From: Arthrobacter oryzae
Lineage (GTDB): Bacteria; Actinomycetota; Actinomycetes; Actinomycetales; Micrococcaceae
Assembly (NCBI RefSeq): GCF_030812315.1
Contig: NZ_JAUSSM010000001.1
Coordinates: 310,001 to 374,000, forward strand
Length of the DNA: 64,000 nucleotides
Direction of reading: 5' to 3'
Shown here one piece after another: positions 27,217 through 35,689 of the stretch. Every line of letters begins with the position of its first letter. The stretch's first letter is position 1. Under the pieces are notes generated by a model. The model ran no database searches. It saw nothing but the letters and a program-made list of their open reading frames with translations, and was not told the DNA's origin. Position numbers and translations under genes: made by a program.

Positions 27217-28416
27217 ATGGCTTCCATGTTCACCGCAACTGCTGTCCCTGCAACCCTGGATCCGCTCGTGGAACCGGCCGATGCACTGACTGCAGAAGAG
27301 GTCGAGCGGTATTCCCGCCACCTCATCATTCCCGAAATCGGCACGCTGGGCCAACGCCGGCTCAAGAACGCCAAGGTCCTGGTCATCGGGGCCGGCGGCC
27401 TGGGCTCGCCCGCCCTCCTGTACCTCGCCGCCGCGGGCGTGGGAACCTTGGGAATCATCGACGACGACGCCGTTGACCTCAGCAATCTGCAGCGCCAGGT
27501 GATCCATGGGGTGGCGGACGTGGGCCGGTCCAAGATCGAGTCGGCCCGGGACTCCATTGCTGCGCTGAACCCCCTGGTGGACGTGCGGCTCCACAATGTC
27601 CGGCTCGACGCCTCGAACGCACTGGAGCTGTTCGCCGGCTACGACATCATCCTGGACGGCGCGGACAATTTCGCCACCCGCTACCTCGTCAACGACGCCG
27701 CGGCCATCCTCGGAAAGCCCTACGTGTGGGGCTCCATCTTCCGGTTCGATGGTCAGGTCAGCGTGTTCTGGGAACAGCACGGCCCCACGTACCGCGACCT
27801 CTACCCGGAGGCCCCGCCGGCCGGCTCGGTGCCTTCGTGCGGCGAAGGCGGCGTGTTCGGGATGCTGTGTGCTGCCGTGGGCTCGCTCATGGTGACCGAG
27901 GCGGTCAAGCTGATCACCGGCGTCGGGCGTTCCCTGCTGGGCCGTGTGGCGCTCTTTGATGCCCTCGGCGGCAGCTGGCGCGAGATCAAGGTGGCCCGTG
28001 ACCCGGAAGCCGAGCGCATCACTGAACTCACCGACTACGAGGCGTTCTGCGGGATCGTTGCGGAGGCTGCCACAGCCAAGGAAAACACCGTCACGTCCAC
28101 GCAACTGGCCACGATGCTGGCATCACGGAAGGCCGGCCTGAAGGACTTCGACCTCGTGGACGTGCGGGAGCCGGGGGAGCACGACATTGTCAGCATAGAA
28201 GGCTCCGTCCTCATTCCGCAGGGCCGGATCCTGGCGGGGGAGGCGTGGGCCGAGCTGCCGCAGGACAAGGACATCGTGTTCCACTGCAAGGCAGGCACGC
28301 GCTCGGCAGCCGTGCTGGCCGCGGCCCGCAAGGCGGGCTACCAGCGGGTCAGCCATCTCGACGGCGGCATCCTCGCCTGGGTGCGGGAAGTGGAGCCGGG
28401 CAAGCCCGTCTACTGA
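27217..28416 (+). CDS. moeZ: Adenylyltransferase/sulfurtransferase (E1-like + rhodanese)
   Basis: This 399-residue protein activates the C-terminal glycine of small sulfur carriers (MoaD, ThiS, CysO) with ATP and then loads sulfur. The E1-like domain has nucleotide motif VIGAGGLGSP (58-66), NLQRQ, DGADNFATRY and a conserved Cys208 in SVPSCGEGG. The rhodanese domain (about 300-395) has active-site Cys357 in HCKAGTRS. Zinc-binding CxxC pairs of MoeB are absent, as in mycobacterial MoeZ. With no thiF nearby, it could serve ThiS from the thiamine operon 3 kb upstream. Promoter TACATT (27206-27211) is 5 bases before the ATG. Confidence 0.88.
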   Translation: MASMFTATAVPATLDPLVEPADALTAEEVERYSRHLIIPEIGTLGQRRLKNAKVLVIGAGGLGSPALLYLAAAGVGTLGIIDDDAVDLSNLQRQVIHGVADVGRSKIESARDSIAALNPLVDVRLHNVRLDASNALELFAGYDIILDGADNFATRYLVNDAAAILGKPYVWGSIFRFDGQVSVFWEQHGPTYRDLYPEAPPAGSVPSCGEGGVFGMLCAAVGSLMVTEAVKLITGVGRSLLGRVALFDALGGSWREIKVARDPEAERITELTDYEAFCGIVAEAATAKENTVTSTQLATMLASRKAGLKDFDLVDVREPGEHDIVSIEGSVLIPQGRILAGEAWAELPQDKDIVFHCKAGTRSAAVLAAARKAGYQRVSHLDGGILAWVREVEPGKPVY

Positions 28417-28434
28417 GGCTTAGGCGGTTGAGGG

Positions 28435-29775
28435 TTAGGCGGTTTCCCGCTGCGCGGCGGCGGACGCCGAACCTGGCTGGCCATGGTCCACCGGGCATTC
28501 TGCCACCGGCGCGGCAGCGGGCTGCTCAACGGTGATGCCGTACAGCGCTTCAAGCGCTGCAATGTACTGTTCCTGCTGGCCGTTGGAGGCAAGTTCACGG
28601 GCCCGGACGGTGGGAACATGCAGGAGCTGCTTGACCATCCGGCGCAGCGCGAACTCGACCTCCTCGGCGGCGGCCGTGCAGCCGTGGCGGGCCCGGACCT
28701 TCTCCATCTCGGCGTCCAGGACATTCATGGTGTGGCGGCGCAGGGCGACGATCGCCGAGTCCACGGACCGCGCTTCGCGCTCCTGCTCAAAGGCTGCTGC
28801 AGCGCCGGTGACGATGCCGCTGGCCTGGGCCAGTGATTCCGCCTGCTCCTGGGGAGCGGCGAGCCGCACGGATTCGAGGGTGAGCAGTTCGACGCCGTCG
28901 AGCTCGCCAACAGCCGGATCGAAATCGTGGGTGAGCGCCAGGTCGATGGCGATCAGCGTTTGCGGTGAGTCCGCCCGGACCCGGGCGAGCTCGTCGGCTT
29001 CGACACGGGTGTCGGAGCCGCTGCAGCCGATCATGACATCCGCTGCGGCCACAGCGGCGGGGAGTGAATCGGCGTCGAGGGCCTTGCCGCCGCGGGTGGC
29101 CACGAAGCCTTCGGCGCGGCCGGAGGAGGAAAAGACGGAGATGTCCTTGCAGCCGCGTTCGCGGAGCAGTGACATGGTGGCACCGGCGTAGGCACCGGTC
29201 CCGAAGACGACGGCCTTCTTGGTGGACCAGTCGGCGTTTTCGGAAAGGTCCGTGGCGAGGTCCAGGGCCACCGAGACAATGGACAGTCCGCGTGAGCCGA
29301 GGGCTGTCTGGGCACCGACATCCTTGGCAGTCTTGGAGGCGGCCTGGAAGAGCCGGATGAGGCCTGAGCTGGCAGTGCCTTCGTGCTGGGCGGTGATGAG
29401 GGCGCGGCGCACCTGGCCGGCGATTTCGCGTTCGCCCACCACGGCCGAGTCAAGGCCCGAGCTCACGGCGAACAGGTGCTGGCTGACCTCGCCGCCGGTG
29501 CGGGTATTGAATGACCGGGAGACCAGCTGTTCACTGAGCCCGCTGTGTTCGCTGATCTGGGCGACGAGCGCGGCCCGTGCCGCTTCCACGTCGTCCGCGT
29601 GGGACGCTTCACCATAAATTTCGAAGCGGTTGCAGGTGGCAAGCACCACCGCACCCGTCACTGCCGGCGACCCGGAGAGTGCGGATGTAGCCAGCTCAGA
29701 AGAGCCGGTGCTCAGTTGAGCAACGGTCTCGAGGTCGATGTCGGCGTGTGTAGCCACCAATGAGAAAAGAACCAC
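28435..29775 (-). CDS. hemA: Glutamyl-tRNA reductase
   Basis: This 446-residue enzyme reduces glutamyl-tRNA(Glu) to glutamate-1-semialdehyde with NADPH, the first committed step of haem synthesis. The catalytic Cys48 is in [34 protein letters not shown] and the nucleotide motif [11 protein letters not shown] follow. The frame remains open for 50 codons upstream of GTG 29775, but homology begins there. Promoter TATGAT (29785-29790) leaves only one or two leader bases. The C-terminal 40 residues are variable. It is divergent from the hemE-hemL cluster and convergent with moeZ. Confidence 0.9.
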   Translation of the reverse strand: MVLFSLVATHADIDLETVAQLSTGSSELATSALSGSPAVTGAVVLATCNRFEIYGEASHADDVEAARAALVAQISEHSGLSEQLVSRSFNTRTGGEVSQHLFAVSSGLDSAVVGEREIAGQVRRALITAQHEGTASSGLIRLFQAASKTAKDVGAQTALGSRGLSIVSVALDLATDLSENADWSTKKAVVFGTGAYAGATMSLLRERGCKDISVFSSSGRAEGFVATRGGKALDADSLPAAVAAADVMIGCSGSDTRVEADELARVRADSPQTLIAIDLALTHDFDPAVGELDGVELLTLESVRLAAPQEQAESLAQASGIVTGAAAAFEQEREARSVDSAIVALRRHTMNVLDAEMEKVRARHGCTAAAEEVEFALRRMVKQLLHVPTVRARELASNGQQEQYIAALEALYGITVEQPAAAPVAECPVDHGQPGSASAAAQRETA

Positions 29776-29784
29776 AGCATCACA

Positions 29785-29790
29785 ATCATA
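29785..29790 (-). promoter_or_regulatory. -10 box of hemA
   Basis: Minus-strand TATGAT ends 9 bases before the GTG at 29775. TTGTTC lies 19 bases upstream as a possible -35. Confidence 0.5.
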
Positions 29791-29920
29791 GCTTTTTCGT
29801 CGCGGTGTAGAACAACTATGAGCCGTGGGGAAGAGCACGGCAGCCTGTGATTCCCGCCACGGAGGGTTGGTGCGGGCTCGGGGTGACAGGCTGTCGTTAT
29901 CTTTTGCGGGCGAATTTAGG

Positions 29921-29926
29921 GACAAT
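29921..29926 (+). promoter_or_regulatory. Possible -10 box of hemE, leaderless geometry
   Basis: GACAAT ends 7 bases before the ATG at 29934. Between the hemA and hemE promoters there is also a widely spaced 8-bp inverted repeat CAGCCTGT/ACAGGCTG (29841-29848 with 29886-29893). Confidence 0.35.
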
Positions 29927-29933
29927 CGGAGTC

Positions 29934-31055
29934 ATGACTTCAAGCGCTGCAACCTCTGACGGCACGGTATCCACCGCCCCGTTCTCCGCTGCCACCCTGG
30001 ACCCAGGGCACCCGCTGATGGACGGCCGCACGGCTGATTCGCCGCTCATCACGGCCTACCGCGGCGGCAAGCCGTCCCGCCGTCCCGTCTGGTTCATGCG
30101 CCAGGCCGGCCGCTCCCTGCCCGAGTACCTGAAGGTGCGCGAAGGTGTGGCGATGCTGGACTCGTGCCTGCGTCCAGAACTGGCCTCCGAGATCACGCTG
30201 CAGCCCGTTCGCCGTCATGACGTTGACGCCGCCATCTTCTTCTCGGACATCGTCATTCCGCTGAAGCTCGCCGGCGTGGGTGTTGACATCGTTCCGGGCG
30301 TGGGCCCGGTCCTGGACAAGCCCGTCCGCACCGCCGAGGATGTCGCGGCGCTGCCGCAGCTGACCTGGGAAGCGCTGGAGCCCATCCGGGAAGCCGTCCG
30401 GCTCACCGTGGCCCAGCTTGGCAAGACACCCCTGATCGGTTTCGCCGGAGCGCCGTTCACCCTGGCCGCGTACATGGTTGAAGGCAAGCCCTCCCGGGAC
30501 CACCTCGGCCCCCGCACCATGATGCACGCCGACCCCGAAACCTGGACCGCCCTGGCGAACTGGGCCGCAGACGCATCCGGCATGTTCCTGCAGGCCCAGC
30601 TCGAAGCCGGCGCCTCCGCAGGACAGCTGTTCGATTCCTGGGCGGGCTCGCTGGGGCTGGCCGATTACGAACGCTTCGTGGCCCCCGCCTCAGCCCGTGC
30701 CCTGGACCACGTCCGCCACCTGGGCGCGCCGCTGATCCACTTCGGTACCGGCACCTCTGAGCTCCTGGTGGCAATGCGCGACGTGGGCGTTGATGTGGTG
30801 GGTGTTGACTACCGGCTTCCCCTGGAGGAAGCCAACCGCCGGCTGGGCGGCACCGTCCCACTGCAGGGCAACATCGACCCCGCGCTGCTGTCCGCCCCAT
30901 GGGCCGTTCTTGAAGCCCACGTCCGGGAGGTCATCAGGGCAGGGTCCGCTGCGCCCGGCCACGTCCTGAACCTTGGCCACGGCGTGCCGCCGGAAACCGA
31001 CCCCGACGTGCTGACGCGCGTCGTCGAGCTCATTCACTCGATTTCCCCGGAGTAA
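29934..31055 (+). CDS. hemE: Uroporphyrinogen decarboxylase
   Basis: This 373-residue TIM-barrel enzyme converts uroporphyrinogen III to coproporphyrinogen III. Signature segments are RRPVWFMRQAGRSLPEYLKVR, PVRRHDVDAAIFFSDIVIPL (catalytic Asp in FSDI), IGFAGAPFTLAAYMVEG, IHFGTGT and NLGHGVPPETDPDVL. The frame is open from a GTG at 29847, but homology and promoter spacing support ATG 29934. It begins the haem cluster, with hemY 4 bases downstream. Confidence 0.92.
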   Translation: MTSSAATSDGTVSTAPFSAATLDPGHPLMDGRTADSPLITAYRGGKPSRRPVWFMRQAGRSLPEYLKVREGVAMLDSCLRPELASEITLQPVRRHDVDAAIFFSDIVIPLKLAGVGVDIVPGVGPVLDKPVRTAEDVAALPQLTWEALEPIREAVRLTVAQLGKTPLIGFAGAPFTLAAYMVEGKPSRDHLGPRTMMHADPETWTALANWAADASGMFLQAQLEAGASAGQLFDSWAGSLGLADYERFVAPASARALDHVRHLGAPLIHFGTGTSELLVAMRDVGVDVVGVDYRLPLEEANRRLGGTVPLQGNIDPALLSAPWAVLEAHVREVIRAGSAAPGHVLNLGHGVPPETDPDVLTRVVELIHSISPE

Positions 31056-31059
31056 TACG

Positions 31060-32598
31060 GTGAGCGCAGCCACGCCGGCGTCCGCTGAAGCGGCCGTGGT
31101 GGTGGGCGGCGGCATCTCCGGGCTGCTCGCGGCGCTGGAGCTTGCCAAGGCCGGCCGGGACGTCACAGTCCTGGAGGCAGGCGACAGCTGGGGCGGCTGC
31201 GTGGGCAGCCACATGGTGGGCGGCCTGACACTGGACAGCGGGGCGGAGTCCTTCGCAACCCGCTCAAGCGCCGTCGCGGACCTGGCGGCCGAACTCGGCC
31301 TCGCCGGCAACATTGTGGCGCCCCACCCGGGCGGAGCGTGGGTGCAGCTCCCTGAAGGCGCCCGGGAACTCCCCAAGACCGGTGTCCTGGGCATACCCGC
31401 CAACCCGTGGGACCCCGAAGTGCGCAGGACCCTTGGGCTCGCGGGTTCCCTCCGTGCGTCCCTGGACAGGCTCCTGCCCGCGTCTGCGGGGACCCGTGCA
31501 GCAGTCACCAGTGTTTCCGACCTGGTCCGCGCACGGATGGGCCGCCGTGTCCTGGAACGCCTCGTGGCACCGGTGGTGGGAGGCGTGCATTCCGCCGATC
31601 CTGCGCTGCTCGACGTGGACATGGTGGCGCCCGGGCTCCGCGCCGGAATCCGGACCCACGGCTCCCTCGCCGCGGCTGTGGCCGCGCAGCGGCGGGGCAG
31701 TGCATCCCGGCAGGATGACGTCACCGGGCAGGATAACGCGGCCGCTACCAGCCAGCCGGCAGCTGCACCCGCAGCGCCGCCTGCGAAGGCGGGGTCCGCC
31801 GTCGCCGGCCTCCGGGGTGGCATGCACACGCTGATCACCGCCCTCGTGGCCGAACTGCGACGGTGCGGCGTGAGGCTGCTAAGCAGCACACGGGCCGACG
31901 TGGTGGCCAGGACAGCCAACGGGTGGCGGGTCTCGGCGGGGGAGCGGACATATGACGCCAGCCTGCTGGTGGTGGCTCTTGACGGCCCGTCCGCGGTCGG
32001 GCTGGTGCAGGAGGCCGTGCCGGATTTGGCCGCGCACCGGCCGGGTGCCGGTCCGGATGTAAAGCTTGTGACACTTGTTGTGGACCTTCCCGAACTGGAC
32101 CGCAGGCCGCGCGGCACGGGCATCCTGGTGGCTCCGCAGACCCCCGGTATCCAGGCCAAGGCACTGACCCACGCCACCGCCAAATGGGACTGGCTGGCGG
32201 CTGCTGCGGGGCCTGGCACCCATGTTGTCCGGCTGTCGTACGGCCGCGGCGGGGACACCCGGGCCGGTAAGCCGCGCGCGGGCGGGGCCGATTCCGGACT
32301 GCCGGGCGGCACCGGAGCAGATGCCGGTGACCAGGGGCTTCTTGACGCGGCCTTACGGGATGCGTCGGCCCTCCTGACCGTACCTGTCACGTCGAATGAC
32401 GTGCTCGACTGGGACGTCGTCAGCTGGGGCGGGGCGCTTCCGTTCGCCGCCGTGGGGCACCGCCAGCGGGTGGCTGACGTCCGCCGGGTCTGCGCCGCCG
32501 AAGGAAACCTGGTGATGGTGGGCGGCTGGCTGGCGGGAAACGGCCTGGCCGCCGTCGTGGCCGACACGAAAAGGCAGCTGGCGGACCTCATCCGATAG
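31060..32598 (+). CDS. hemY: Coproporphyrinogen III oxidase (HemY/CgoX)
   Basis: This 512-residue FAD enzyme belongs to the protoporphyrinogen-oxidase fold; in Gram-positives with HemQ it oxidises coproporphyrinogen III to coproporphyrin III. The FAD motif VVVGGGISGLLAALELAKAGRDVTVLEA is at residues 11-38; GAESFATRSSAV and VGGVHSADP follow; the C-terminal FAD region is VMVGGWLAGNGLAAVVAD. Two Ala/Gly-rich insertions (around 210-245 and 395-425) make it longer than usual (about 465). GTG start is 4 bases after hemE, with GGAG inside the hemE end. Confidence 0.9.
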   Translation: MSAATPASAEAAVVVGGGISGLLAALELAKAGRDVTVLEAGDSWGGCVGSHMVGGLTLDSGAESFATRSSAVADLAAELGLAGNIVAPHPGGAWVQLPEGARELPKTGVLGIPANPWDPEVRRTLGLAGSLRASLDRLLPASAGTRAAVTSVSDLVRARMGRRVLERLVAPVVGGVHSADPALLDVDMVAPGLRAGIRTHGSLAAAVAAQRRGSASRQDDVTGQDNAAATSQPAAAPAAPPAKAGSAVAGLRGGMHTLITALVAELRRCGVRLLSSTRADVVARTANGWRVSAGERTYDASLLVVALDGPSAVGLVQEAVPDLAAHRPGAGPDVKLVTLVVDLPELDRRPRGTGILVAPQTPGIQAKALTHATAKWDWLAAAAGPGTHVVRLSYGRGGDTRAGKPRAGGADSGLPGGTGADAGDQGLLDAALRDASALLTVPVTSNDVLDWDVVSWGGALPFAAVGHRQRVADVRRVCAAEGNLVMVGGWLAGNGLAAVVADTKRQLADLIR

Positions 32599-32656
32599 CC
32601 CGCGAGTACCGCGTGCAGGGCTTCTTCGCAAGTTTCTAATGACGCGCATTTCTGGC

Positions 32657-32662
32657 TAGGGT
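32657..32662 (+). promoter_or_regulatory. -10 box of the secreted Pro-rich protein gene
   Basis: TAGGGT lies 8 bases before the ATG at 32671 and 2 bases before an alternative ATG at 32665. It would make this gene independently transcribed from hemY. Confidence 0.4.
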
Positions 32663-32670
32663 CGATGACT

Positions 32671-33591
32671 ATGGTCAATCAGAAGTCCGAAGAAACTCGA
32701 ACGCTGACTGGTTTCCATGGGGGTCTTCGGCGCGGCACGGCAGCAGCGGCGCTCGGAGCGGTACTAGTCCTATCCGCAGGTGTTCCTGCATCCAACGCTG
32801 TGTCCCTCGTTCCGGCTCCGGACACCACAACAGACGGCGCAGAAGCCGCCACGACCACGTCCCTGGAGGCGGGTGTTCCCTTGCTGGACGCCGTGGCGTC
32901 GGTGGTCCTGGGACCGAAGCCTGAGCCTTCCGGCTCGCCCGCACCCGGCACCGGCAAGCCGACGCGGCCCGGATACCGCACGCAGCCCACCCCGTCCCCC
33001 TCTCCGACGACCGAGCCGGCATGGCCGTCACCGTCACCCACCACCCCGACGTCACCTGCGCCGTCGCCGTCCGAAGGCACGTTGCCGCCGTCGGAGACTC
33101 CCGCACCGTCCCCCACTGGCGGTGCGGCAGCTCCGTCCACCGGTCCCACGCAGACGCCGGGCACGCCCGCCACCGGAGCGGCTCCTGCCGGCACGCCCAC
33201 GGCCCCTTCTCCAGCGCTTCCCGGAACTGCTGCCCCGGCCGCCCCCGGAACAGGAACAATTGCTCCCGGAACTGCCGCCGACGCCCCGGTGACGGGCGGC
33301 GCGTCACAGTTGCCGGCCGGCAGCCGGGCCCCCGGCCCCGCATCGGCGGCTCCGGGGTCCGCCTGGAAGACCACCAACATGTTCGGTCCTGCCAACATGG
33401 CGACCCTGACGTCGGGAGGCCTCATCCCGCTGTCCGGCCCCGGCTACGGGGTGTCGAGCGCGCCGGTCATGCGCTCTGCCGTGAGCGTCTCGCCGATGGG
33501 CGACATGTCGCCACAGGTCTGGTGGGGCGGCGGGCTCGTGGCACTGGCCTGCGCCGCGGGGATCGCCTACGTCCGGATGCGGCGAATCTGA
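32671..33591 (+). CDS. Secreted Pro/Thr/Ser-rich protein with C-terminal anchor
   Basis: This 306-residue protein matches no family I can name. It has an N-terminal signal (hydrophobic TAAAALGAVLVLSAGVPA, predicted cleavage near SNA-V at 43). A long, low-complexity Pro/Thr/Ser/Ala region follows (about 75-245, with repeated SP, TP and PAP units). A more ordered Gly/Met segment and one C-terminal helix WWGGGLVALACAAGIAYV, then MRRI, complete it. The C-terminal helix plus Arg residues resembles a sortase-type anchor, but there is no LPXTG. The likely topology is an extended stalk outside the cell anchored at the C-terminus. It sits inside the haem cluster between hemY and hemQ. Confidence 0.6.
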   Translation: MVNQKSEETRTLTGFHGGLRRGTAAAALGAVLVLSAGVPASNAVSLVPAPDTTTDGAEAATTTSLEAGVPLLDAVASVVLGPKPEPSGSPAPGTGKPTRPGYRTQPTPSPSPTTEPAWPSPSPTTPTSPAPSPSEGTLPPSETPAPSPTGGAAAPSTGPTQTPGTPATGAAPAGTPTAPSPALPGTAAPAAPGTGTIAPGTAADAPVTGGASQLPAGSRAPGPASAAPGSAWKTTNMFGPANMATLTSGGLIPLSGPGYGVSSAPVMRSAVSVSPMGDMSPQVWWGGGLVALACAAGIAYVRMRRI

Positions 33592-33719
33592 GGCTGTTGC
33601 CCGCCGAGCACCGGGCAGGCGTTGCGTGGATTCGGTCGTAATGTGAAATTAAGCACTTCTACGCGTTGTAGAAGTACTCGGTTTCGACTTAGCTGCAATG
33701 AAGGGGCAGACTGGTAGCT
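33592..33719 (+). promoter_or_regulatory. Regulatory region upstream of hemQ
   Basis: A GC hairpin TGCCCG/CGGGCA (33598-33603 with 33612-33617) may end the upstream transcript. An 8-bp palindrome ACTTCTAC-GCGTT-GTAGAAGT lies at 33655-33675. CAGACT (33707-33712), 7 bases before the hemQ ATG, is a possible -10 box. The palindrome would lie just upstream of the -35 region, a place for an activator or repressor. Confidence 0.5.
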
Positions 33720-34421
33720 ATGAGCCACACTTCTGCCGAATCTGTCACTAAAACCGAAGAATCAGCCGAGCAGTTCTTCACCCTCTGGACCGTGTTCAAG
33801 CGCTCCGCCGACATCCTCCGCGGCGCCGATGCTGCCGAGGAGTTTGACGAGCTGACGGCCCGCCTGGCAGGGGCCGGGGTGGTCCTCCGGGGAAGCTACG
33901 ACGTCTCGGCCATGCGTGCGGATGCGGACATCATGGTGTGGCTCCACGGTCCCAAGCCGGAGGCCCTGCAGCAGGCGGTCCGCGACATCCGCCGCAGCAA
34001 GCTCTTTGCCGGCACGGAGATCGTCTGGTCAGCCATGGGTGTGCACCGCGAAGCGGAATTCGCGAAAAACCACACGCCCGCTTTCTCCCGCGGCGTGGAA
34101 CCCGCAGAATGGCTCTGCGTCTACCCCTTCGTCCGCTCCTACGAGTGGTACCTTCTGCCGGACGCCGAGCGCGGCGCCATGCTTCGCGACCACGGCATGC
34201 TGGGCCGGGAGTTCCCGCAGGTCATCTCGAACACGGTGTCCTCGTTCGCCCTGGGCGACTGGGAGTGGATCCTGGGCCTGGAGGCCCCCGAGCTGGTAGA
34301 CCTCGTGGACCTGATGCGCCACCTGCGCGCCACCGAGGCCCGCCACCACGTCCGTGAGGAAATTCCGTTCTACACCGGCCGCCGGGTCACCGCTGCCGAG
34401 ATCTCCGAGGTCCTTGCATGA
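33720..34421 (+). CDS. hemQ: Coproheme decarboxylase (HemQ, chlorite-dismutase family)
   Basis: This 233-residue enzyme oxidatively decarboxylates coproheme III to haem b with hydrogen peroxide. It begins ESAEQFFTLWTVFKRSADI. The segment LCVYPFVRSYEWYLLP contains the candidate catalytic tyrosine, and RDHGMLGREFPQV holds the candidate proximal His. Its presence beside hemH and hemY defines the coproporphyrin-dependent pathway. No Shine-Dalgarno is visible, so the start may be leaderless. Its stop overlaps hemH by 4 bases. Confidence 0.92.
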   Translation: MSHTSAESVTKTEESAEQFFTLWTVFKRSADILRGADAAEEFDELTARLAGAGVVLRGSYDVSAMRADADIMVWLHGPKPEALQQAVRDIRRSKLFAGTEIVWSAMGVHREAEFAKNHTPAFSRGVEPAEWLCVYPFVRSYEWYLLPDAERGAMLRDHGMLGREFPQVISNTVSSFALGDWEWILGLEAPELVDLVDLMRHLRATEARHHVREEIPFYTGRRVTAAEISEVLA

Positions 34422-35689
34422 GTACGCTTGAATCCCAGGCGTCGGTCACGTCCGTCAATCCCGTCACCGAAGCCGGCCGGATGGCGCCGAAGGAGTACGA
34501 CGCCGTCCTCCTCGCCTCTTTCGGCGGCCCCGAAGGCCAGGACGACGTCATCCCGTTCCTCCGCAACGTGACCCGCGGACGCGGAATTCCGGACGAGCGG
34601 CTCGAAGAGGTCTCGCACCACTACCGCGCCAACGGCGGCATCAGCCCCATCAACCAACAGAACCGCGACCTCAAAGCAGGAATCGAAGCTGAACTCTCAG
34701 CCCGCGGCATCGACCTACCCGTGTTCTGGGGCAACCGCAACTGGGACCCGTTTATCCCGCAGACCCTCCAGGACGTGTACGACGCCGGCCACCGCAAAGT
34801 GCTGATGGTCACCACGAGCGCCTACTCCTGCTACTCCAGCTGCCGCCAGTACCGCGAAGACATCGGCATGGCACTGACCGAAACCGGCTTGGACGGGAAG
34901 CTGGAAGTGGACAAGGTCCGCCAGTACTTCGACCACCCGGGATTCGTGGAGCCCTTCGTGGAAGGGACCGCCGCAGGGCTTGCCGGCGTCCGCGCCCAGC
35001 TTGCCGCAGCCGGCACGCCGGACGCGCCGGTCCACATCCTGTTCGCCACACACTCCATTCCCACCCGTGACGCCGAAGCCGCCGGACGCTCGGAGGGTGA
35101 GCCTCGCCAGTTCGCTGAAGATTCGGCCTATGTTGCCCAGCACCTGGCAACCGGCGCCGAGGTCATCCGCCGGGTCGGCGAGGAATCCGGCCTGACCGCG
35201 CCGTGGTCGCTCGTCTATCAGTCCCGCTCCGGTGCCCCGCACGTGCCGTGGCTCGAACCGGACATCAACGACGCCATCGAGGAACTCGCCGGCCAGGGCG
35301 TCAAGGGAATTGTGATCGTTCCCCTGGGCTTCGTCAGCGACCACATGGAGGTTGTCTGGGACCTGGACACCGAAGCGTTGGAGACCTGCCGGAACCTCGG
35401 CCTCGCCGCAACCCGGGTCCCGACGCCCGGCACGCACACCAAGTTCGTGGGCGGCATTGTGGACCTGATCTGTGAACGCACCGCAGCGAACAACATCTCC
35501 GGCCGGCCCCACATGACCGATCTGGGCCCCTGGTACGACGTCTGCCGTCCCGGCTGCTGCTCCAACTTCCGGGGCGAGAAGCCCACCATCGCGGGAGCCG
35601 ACACCACCGTGGGCACCGGCCACGACGGGTACCCCTCGGAATCGCAGGCCGGCCCGGCCACGCCGGCGGCCGGACAGGAAGCACCGTGA
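34418..35689 (+). CDS. hemH: Coproporphyrin III ferrochelatase
   Basis: This 423-residue enzyme inserts ferrous iron into coproporphyrin III. Characteristic segments are AVLLASFGGPEGQDDVIPFLRNVTRGRGIP, the candidate catalytic His in ILFATHSIP, and PLGFVSDHMEVVWDLD with a conserved Glu. CRPGCCSNFRG near residue 365 resembles the C-terminal iron-sulfur cluster ligands of actinobacterial ferrochelatases. The last 45 residues are disordered. It overlaps hemQ and hemC by 4 bases each, so HemQ-HemH-HemC are translationally coupled. Confidence 0.92.
   Translation: MSTLESQASVTSVNPVTEAGRMAPKEYDAVLLASFGGPEGQDDVIPFLRNVTRGRGIPDERLEEVSHHYRANGGISPINQQNRDLKAGIEAELSARGIDLPVFWGNRNWDPFIPQTLQDVYDAGHRKVLMVTTSAYSCYSSCRQYREDIGMALTETGLDGKLEVDKVRQYFDHPGFVEPFVEGTAAGLAGVRAQLAAAGTPDAPVHILFATHSIPTRDAEAAGRSEGEPRQFAEDSAYVAQHLATGAEVIRRVGEESGLTAPWSLVYQSRSGAPHVPWLEPDINDAIEELAGQGVKGIVIVPLGFVSDHMEVVWDLDTEALETCRNLGLAATRVPTPGTHTKFVGGIVDLICERTAANNISGRPHMTDLGPWYDVCRPGCCSNFRGEKPTIAGADTTVGTGHDGYPSESQAGPATPAAGQEAP

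Noticed and set aside
32671..33591. Sortase substrate
   Set aside because: The C-terminal helix and Arg tail fit, but there is no LPXTG or close variant before it.
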